Assembly (NCBI GenBank): GCA_016212795.1
Contig: JACRDT010000019.1
Coordinates: 52,402-116,401, forward strand
Direction of reading: 5' to 3'
Length of the DNA stretch: 64,000 bases
Origin: Elusimicrobiota bacterium
Lineage (GTDB): Bacteria > Elusimicrobiota > Elusimicrobia > UBA1565 > UBA9628
In this document: positions 60,132 through 64,000 of the stretch, piece after piece
How the letters are laid out: the number at the start of each line of letters is the position of its first letter
Numbering within the stretch: the first letter of the stretch is position 1
The notes under the pieces: model-generated
What the model was told of the DNA's origin: nothing
The model's input: the letters and a program-made list of their open reading frames with translations, nothing else
Database searches by the model: none
Made by a program: the position numbers and the translations under genes

Positions 60132-60905
60132 CGCCCCCCTGGCGGCAGCCCGCCCATCGCCCTCACCTTGCGCCGCAGCTCGGCCCGCAACTCAGCCTCG
60201 GTGGGCAGATGCAGCTTGTAGCGGCTGGCGAAGATCGTCTTCCGCTGGTCAGCGCCCAGCGTGTACCGGACCACGGCGTCGTTCTTGTCGGCGCAAAGGA
60301 TCAGCCCGGGCGTCGGGTTGTCCCCCTCGGAGCGCCGTGCGCGGTTCCCGGCTCACGGCGAGCCGCTCGTAGAGGAGGCTGTTAATCTGCCGCTCAAGCT
60401 CTCGAGCCGCCCAGTTGTTGTTGACCGCCTCGATTTCATAGAAGGCGCGGACTTCGCGCCTATCCAGACGCAAGAGCGTCCGGTAATGAGTCCAGCAGAG
60501 ATTAGAGTTCAGTCGCCCAGGCCGCCAGGTTCCATGATGGGGCATGTTGTAGCCGGCGGAAACAACACATGCAGGACCGGTGTCCTTCAAAAGGCTACGC
60601 ACCGCGCAGCCTTTTGGCAAACCGACCAAGCCGGGATAGGCGGAATAGAACTGCCTGAACAGCTTGATATTCGCCAATCCGTATCCTGCGCCGAACTCTT
60701 TCCCCAATCGAGCAGCGAGGTCCCGCATCAGCCTCTCCCCATACCCGGCCCGCAGTTTCCCGGCTTGTTCCTCCTCGACGATCTCCCTGCCGACCAGCCA
60801 GTTCGAGACCACCTGCGCCGTGTTGACCGAGCGCGCCGCGCTCGCGCGGGCGGACTCGATGATGCCGCGGACCCGGCGGTAGAGGGCGCCAGCCATACCC
60901 CCCAT
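60128..60905 (-). pseudogene. DUF1016 (YhcG-type) nuclease with internal deletion and frameshift
   Basis: From ATG 60905 the DUF1016 N-terminal helices are intact (NTAQVVSNWLVGREIVEEEQ, RDLAARLGKEFGAGYGLANI) up to WAARELERQINSLLYERLAVS. Near 60320-60345 the sequence jumps into a different frame that matches the extreme C-terminus of the family (PGLILCADKNDAVVRYTLGA, IFASRYKLHLPTEAELRAEL). The roughly 150 residues in between, which hold the PDDEXK-like catalytic core, are missing. The protein cannot be an active nuclease. A large deletion is the simplest explanation. Confidence 0.75.
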
Positions 60906-60977
60906 ACGAGCGAGGGGGCGATTTGGTTCCCTGGAGCTCCAGGGGCAGCGAGGGGAGGGACGGCGGCGGGACGAATT

Positions 60978-61961
60978 TCAGGCGAGGGAATCGCGGATGG
61001 CGCGGTAGCTGGCGCAGCGGGGGAGGGCGAGCAGCCGGCAGGACGGATCATCGTCGTGGGAGCAGTTCGGCGGGCACTTCGCGGCCGCGGCGTGGAGCTC
61101 CGGGAAATGCACCAGCAGGTCGCCGCGCTTGAGCCCGATCAACCCGAAGTTCATGACCCCCGGCGTGTCGATGAGGCTCGACTTGTCCCGCCCCGGGAGC
61201 ATGACCGCCCCCGACGTGGTGTGACGGCCCATGCCGCTCCTCTCGTTGACGGCGCCCGTCCGGCCGTAGCTCTCGTCGCCCAGGAGCCTGCGCAGCAGCG
61301 AGGTCTTCCCCACCCCGGACTGCCCGCAGAACACGGCGGTCTTGCCCCGGATCAGGTCCTCGAGGCGGTCCGTGCCGCGGCCCTCGCAAGCGCAGGTCTC
61401 CGCCAGCGCGACCCCGACCCCCGGGTAGAGCGCCCAGGGCCGGGCCTCCCCGAGCCCGAGCAGGTCCATCTTGTTGACGCAGAGGATCTGCCGGATCTTC
61501 TGGGTCGAGGCCGCCACCAGGAACCGGTCGACGATGCCGGCGGAGAATTCCGGGTCGCGCGCCGCGGCCACGATCACCAGGCAGTCGACGTTGGCGGCCA
61601 GGACGTGGAGCAGCGGGTCGCGGGCGTTGGGGGCCGGCCGGATGAGCTGATTGCGGCGCTCGCACCGGCCCACGATGACGCCGGCCTCGACGCGCACCCG
61701 GTCCCCGGCGCAGACCGGCGACCGCTCGCGGTTGACGGCGCCGAAGGCGAGCGTGGACATCCGGTAGCCGCACAAAGACGGCCGCTCCGCCCCGTCGAGG
61801 AGCACGGCGCTCTGATTGGGGAAGAGCTCCGTCACCGTGCCGTTGCCTTCCTCCGGCTGGAGGATCTTCCTGCGGCAGTGGACGCTCTTCTTGGCCCCCG
61901 AGGGGCGGGCCCGGACCTCCTCCTCGTCGCGCCAGTCGTCCTCGTTGAACCGGGAACGCAT
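60978..61961 (-). CDS. rsgA: ribosome small-subunit-dependent GTPase RsgA
   Basis: 327 residues. The circularly permuted GTPase motifs appear in order: G4 VNKMDL (in QILCVNKMDLLGL), then G1 FCGQSGVGKTSLLRRLL, then G3 LIDTPGV, with the OB domain before them. The C-terminal zinc finger is atypical but present: CPPNCSHDDDPSC. RsgA helps mature the 30S subunit. Length is normal. It starts 1 bp before the end of the EngB gene on the same strand, a common neighbour pairing with ribosome-related genes. Confidence 0.92.
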   Translation of the reverse strand: MRSRFNEDDWRDEEEVRARPSGAKKSVHCRRKILQPEEGNGTVTELFPNQSAVLLDGAERPSLCGYRMSTLAFGAVNRERSPVCAGDRVRVEAGVIVGRCERRNQLIRPAPNARDPLLHVLAANVDCLVIVAAARDPEFSAGIVDRFLVAASTQKIRQILCVNKMDLLGLGEARPWALYPGVGVALAETCACEGRGTDRLEDLIRGKTAVFCGQSGVGKTSLLRRLLGDESYGRTGAVNERSGMGRHTTSGAVMLPGRDKSSLIDTPGVMNFGLIGLKRGDLLVHFPELHAAAAKCPPNCSHDDDPSCRLLALPRCASYRAIRDSLA

Positions 61962-61962
61962 C

Positions 61963-62547
61963 CTACTTCCCCAGGAGGGCGGCCGTCTCGGCCCGCAGCG
62001 CGGGCATGCCGACCCCCCGCGCCGCGCTGACCCAGGCCAAGGCCTCGGGCCCCACGCCCAGGGCCTTGGCCACCTCCCGCCGCCGGGCGACGGTGCGCGA
62101 GGGCTTCACCTGGTCCGCCTTCGCGGCCACGACGCGCCAGGGCAGCCCCTTGGCCGCCAGCCAATCGAGCATCTCCATGTCCAGCCGCGTCGGGCCGACC
62201 TTGGCGTCGACGAGCGCGAAGACCATGCGCAGCGTCGGCCGCCCGGTCAGATAGCCCTCGACCATGGCCCCCCAGCCCTCGGCCTGGGCGGGCCGCCCCG
62301 CGACGTAGCCGTAGCCGGGCAGGTCCACCAGCCACCGGTCGTGCCCGGCCAGGAACACGTTGATGGTGCGCGTGCGCCCCGGCGTGCTCGAGACCCGCGC
62401 CAGGGTCCTGCCGCACAGCGCGTTGAGCAGCGTGCTCTTGCCCACGTTCGAGCGGCCGACGAACGCCACCTCGGCGCCGCACGGCCCGAGCTTCTCGGGC
62501 GCGACCTCGCTGAGCAGGAACCTCACGTTCTCGAGCACTGTCCGCAT
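61963..62547 (-). CDS. engB: ribosome biogenesis GTP-binding protein EngB (YsxC)
   Basis: 194 residues. GTPase motifs are FVGRSNVGKSTLLNALCGR (G1), the switch TPGRTRTINVFL (G2), WLVDLPGYGYV (G3) and VVAAKADQVK (G4, AKAD for TKxD). The protein is normal length and needed for 50S assembly. An extended -10 TGCTATAAT lies 28 nt upstream. A longer N-terminal frame was rejected because it includes that promoter. Confidence 0.92.
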   Translation of the reverse strand: MRTVLENVRFLLSEVAPEKLGPCGAEVAFVGRSNVGKSTLLNALCGRTLARVSSTPGRTRTINVFLAGHDRWLVDLPGYGYVAGRPAQAEGWGAMVEGYLTGRPTLRMVFALVDAKVGPTRLDMEMLDWLAAKGLPWRVVAAKADQVKPSRTVARRREVAKALGVGPEALAWVSAARGVGMPALRAETAALLGK

Positions 62548-62574
62548 GGGGGCGGGCCGCGCGGCCCGTCCAGC

Positions 62575-62583
62575 ATTATAGCA
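62575..62583 (-). promoter_or_regulatory. extended -10 promoter TGCTATAAT of engB-rsgA
   Basis: A perfect extended -10 sits 28 nt before the engB ATG. The divergent TPR gene begins about 115 bp away. No strong -35, which extended -10 promoters tolerate. Confidence 0.65.
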
Positions 62584-62696
62584 CTCCCCTCCACGCGCCC
62601 GTCGGCGATTCTGCGCATCTTGGAGCTGTTTTTTTGCTTGAATACGCTTCCCATGAGAACGCCGGTCCCGGTCGCGCGTCAGCGCGAGCCGCGCGC

Positions 62697-63755
62697 ATGA
62701 CCGAAGATCCCACACCGCTGTGCGCCCCCCAGCAGCAGCGACGAGCGCCCCTCTGGGCGGGAATCTTATTGGGCATCGTATTCATCCTGGCAGGCGCATC
62801 GATGATCGCGGTCGCGCTCGGATGGTTGCCGGTGGACAAGAGCCGCGCCGAGGCGCCCTCCTGGGTGGTCGGCACGGCCGGCTGCGTCTTCCTTTTCGGG
62901 GGATTGACGGCGCTGGTCCCCCCGGGATTCGCGCGGCTCCAGCACTTCTTCGGGACGCTCGCGGTCACCGCCCTGGCCTTGACCTTCGACTGGGTCGCCT
63001 TCGGCCCGGGCGAGCGGACCTTCAGCGGATCGACGACGATCGGCGGCCTGTCTCGGACGTCGCATGTCGGCCAGACGGGAGGGCGCGTCGTTTTCGGGGT
63101 CTTCGCGATCCTCATCGATTGCATGGCGGCCTTGGGCTGGTACCGGTGCCTCTGGCCGCCGTCCGGCGGCCCCGGCCATGACGCCGGGGACCAGCGACCG
63201 CCGACCGGCATCCAAGACTGGGCGCCCCTGGCAACGGCCGTGCTTCTTCTGACGGGCGCGACCGTGACCATGCTGAAGAAGCACCCCCGCCCCGCCGCCG
63301 CATCCGTCACCCGGGCGCCCCAGCCTCCCAAGCGCCGCCCCTCGCAGGACCTGACGGTGACCATGACCTCGCCGCGCCAGGAAGGCTCCGTCGAATTCTA
63401 CGCGAGCGAGGCGGGGAAGATCTATCAGCGCGGCAACGAGCATCAAAACAAGCGGGAAACGCAGGCGGCGATCCAGGATTTCTCGGAGGCGATCCGCCTG
63501 GCCCCCCAGCGCGCCGAAGTCTATTTCAGCAGAGCCCTATCCTACGAGATCCTCGGGAAAGACGCCGAAGCGCTGGCGGACTACAGCCGGGCGATCCGCC
63601 TGAAGCCAAAGGACCCCGCCTACTATTTTCATAGGGGCATGCTCCTGACCAACATGGGCAAGCACCCCGAAGCTCTCGCCGATTGCGAACGCCTCAAGGA
63701 CCTCGACGTGGACGCCGCGAAGAACCTCTGCGGCTACCTCACCCCCGGGCGCTAG
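62697..63755 (+). CDS. membrane protein with TPR domain
   Basis: 352 residues from ATG 62697; a TTG start at 62634 would add 21 residues and has GGAG 8 nt before it. Four hydrophobic helices are visible (LWAGILLGIVFILAGASMIAVAL, VVGTAGCVFLFGGLTALV, FGTLAVTALALTFDW, VVFGVFAILIDCMAALG), with perhaps a fifth (APLATAVLLLTGATVTML). The C-terminal about 120 residues carry three TPRs (GKIYQRGNEHQNKRETQAAIQD, VYFSRALSYEILGKDAEALADY, YYFHRGMLLTNMGKHPEALAD). Function unknown. Confidence 0.72.
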   Translation: MTEDPTPLCAPQQQRRAPLWAGILLGIVFILAGASMIAVALGWLPVDKSRAEAPSWVVGTAGCVFLFGGLTALVPPGFARLQHFFGTLAVTALALTFDWVAFGPGERTFSGSTTIGGLSRTSHVGQTGGRVVFGVFAILIDCMAALGWYRCLWPPSGGPGHDAGDQRPPTGIQDWAPLATAVLLLTGATVTMLKKHPRPAAASVTRAPQPPKRRPSQDLTVTMTSPRQEGSVEFYASEAGKIYQRGNEHQNKRETQAAIQDFSEAIRLAPQRAEVYFSRALSYEILGKDAEALADYSRAIRLKPKDPAYYFHRGMLLTNMGKHPEALADCERLKDLDVDAAKNLCGYLTPGR

Positions 63756-64000
63756 TCAATTCCTGCGGCCGCGCCGGGGAGGACCTTGACGACTGTTCTG
63801 TCCGCCCTGGGAACCGCGTCCGCCGCCCGCGGGCCGCATGCCCCCGCCTTCTCGTCGGTCAGGCCCTGGCCCCGCCTGCCCTCCGCCAGGGCCGCGACCG
63901 CCACGGGGACCCTGTCCCCGCCCCATCCCATCCGCCCCTCCGGAAGGCCCGCCTCTTGGCTGAAAGCCTCCGCCGGACCCGCCCGGCCCGCCGCGCATGC
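63756..64000 (-). CDS. Gly/Arg-rich C-terminal tail of a gene running off the window
   Basis: The visible 80 residues are an RGG-like Gly/Arg/Pro-rich tail (GPGGSGGGFQPRGGPSGG, ending PPRRGRRN). Such tails end DEAD-box helicases, cold-shock or other RNA-binding proteins. The frame is open to the window edge, so the N-terminal domain is not seen; the internal methionine is probably not the start. Confidence 0.5.
   Translation of the reverse strand, partial: MRGGPGGSGGGFQPRGGPSGGADGMGRGQGPRGGRGPGGGQAGPGPDRREGGGMRPAGGGRGSQGGQNSRQGPPRRGRRN

Overview
The window is a GC-rich (visibly well over 60% GC) bacterial chromosome segment with dense, mostly overlapping genes (many ATGA or GTGA junctions). 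There is no rRNA, tRNA, CRISPR array, transposase or phage gene. It looks like a Gram-negative-type, envelope-rich bacterium: Wza/Wzc-type polysaccharide export, FadL-like and other barrel-like proteins, a lipoprotein, periplasmic M16 peptidases, an ECF sigma/anti-sigma pair and giant coiled-coil proteins. My best guess is a high-GC environmental lineage such as Elusimicrobiota, but no marker gene in the window proves this.

Layout. 1-6.3 kb: glycan genes (GT2 fragment, GT9, ArnT-like transferase on -; sugar-nucleotide pyrophosphorylase and phosphohexomutase on +). 6.3-8.5 kb: a lower-GC island of a secreted protein and a truncated HEAT-repeat protein, bracketed by a 141-bp duplication of the metK leader. 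8.5-12 kb: metK, a small membrane protein flanked by palindromic repeats, ECF sigma and anti-sigma. 12-18.4 kb: two coiled-coil proteins sharing an N-terminal signature, and an ExeA-like ATPase. 18.5-23.1 kb: Wzc, Wza, an anchored coiled-coil protein and a degenerate HD-GYP protein. 23.4-25.6 kb: ABC-2 exporter and a GNAT enzyme.

25.6-46 kb is the most interesting part and reads as an undescribed peptide-modification (RiPP-like) locus. Reading leftward from 34,990: PqqD-like protein, a B12-type radical SAM / UPF0489 (peptide-arginase-like) / TPR triple fusion, a second PqqD-like protein, a radical SAM-SPASM enzyme, a 54-residue Arg/Ser/Cys-rich candidate precursor coupled to it by ATGA, an HprK-like kinase, an S24/S26-peptidase-like/GT2 fusion, a GT2/methyltransferase fusion and a frameshifted methyltransferase. 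Divergently to the right lie a GT2 and a GT/nucleotidyltransferase fusion. A second leftward run (45.9 to 37.6 kb) has two paralogous polytopic membrane proteins, a CxxCxxxCC (YkgJ-like) protein, another B12-type radical SAM enzyme, a third PqqD-like protein and a frameshifted SGNH hydrolase. Proposed logic: PqqD domains present the peptide, radical SAM enzymes and the arginase-like domain modify the core (six Arg residues), the kinase and nucleotidyltransferase act on it (it ends in Ser), the S26-like domain may cleave, and the glycosyltransferases may decorate it or a carrier. This is inference from gene content.

46-64 kb: an unknown membrane protein, a YoeB/YefM-type toxin-antitoxin pair with a visible operator, a paired M16 peptidase operon with a methyltransferase, a candidate structured small RNA ending in a terminator, HNH endonuclease, SRPBCC protein, lipoprotein/methyltransferase, a polytopic membrane protein, a flavin-type oxidase, two barrel-like proteins, a decayed DUF1016 nuclease, the GTPases RsgA and EngB, a TPR membrane protein and the Gly/Arg-rich tail of a gene running off the end.

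At least eight genes have a -10-like hexamer only 7-11 nt before the start codon, suggesting leaderless transcripts are common here. Three loci (methyltransferase at 25.6-26.3 kb, SGNH hydrolase at 37.6-38.9 kb, DUF1016 at 60.1-60.9 kb) are frame-disrupted; the first two at G/C homopolymers, which may be assembly error or slippage.
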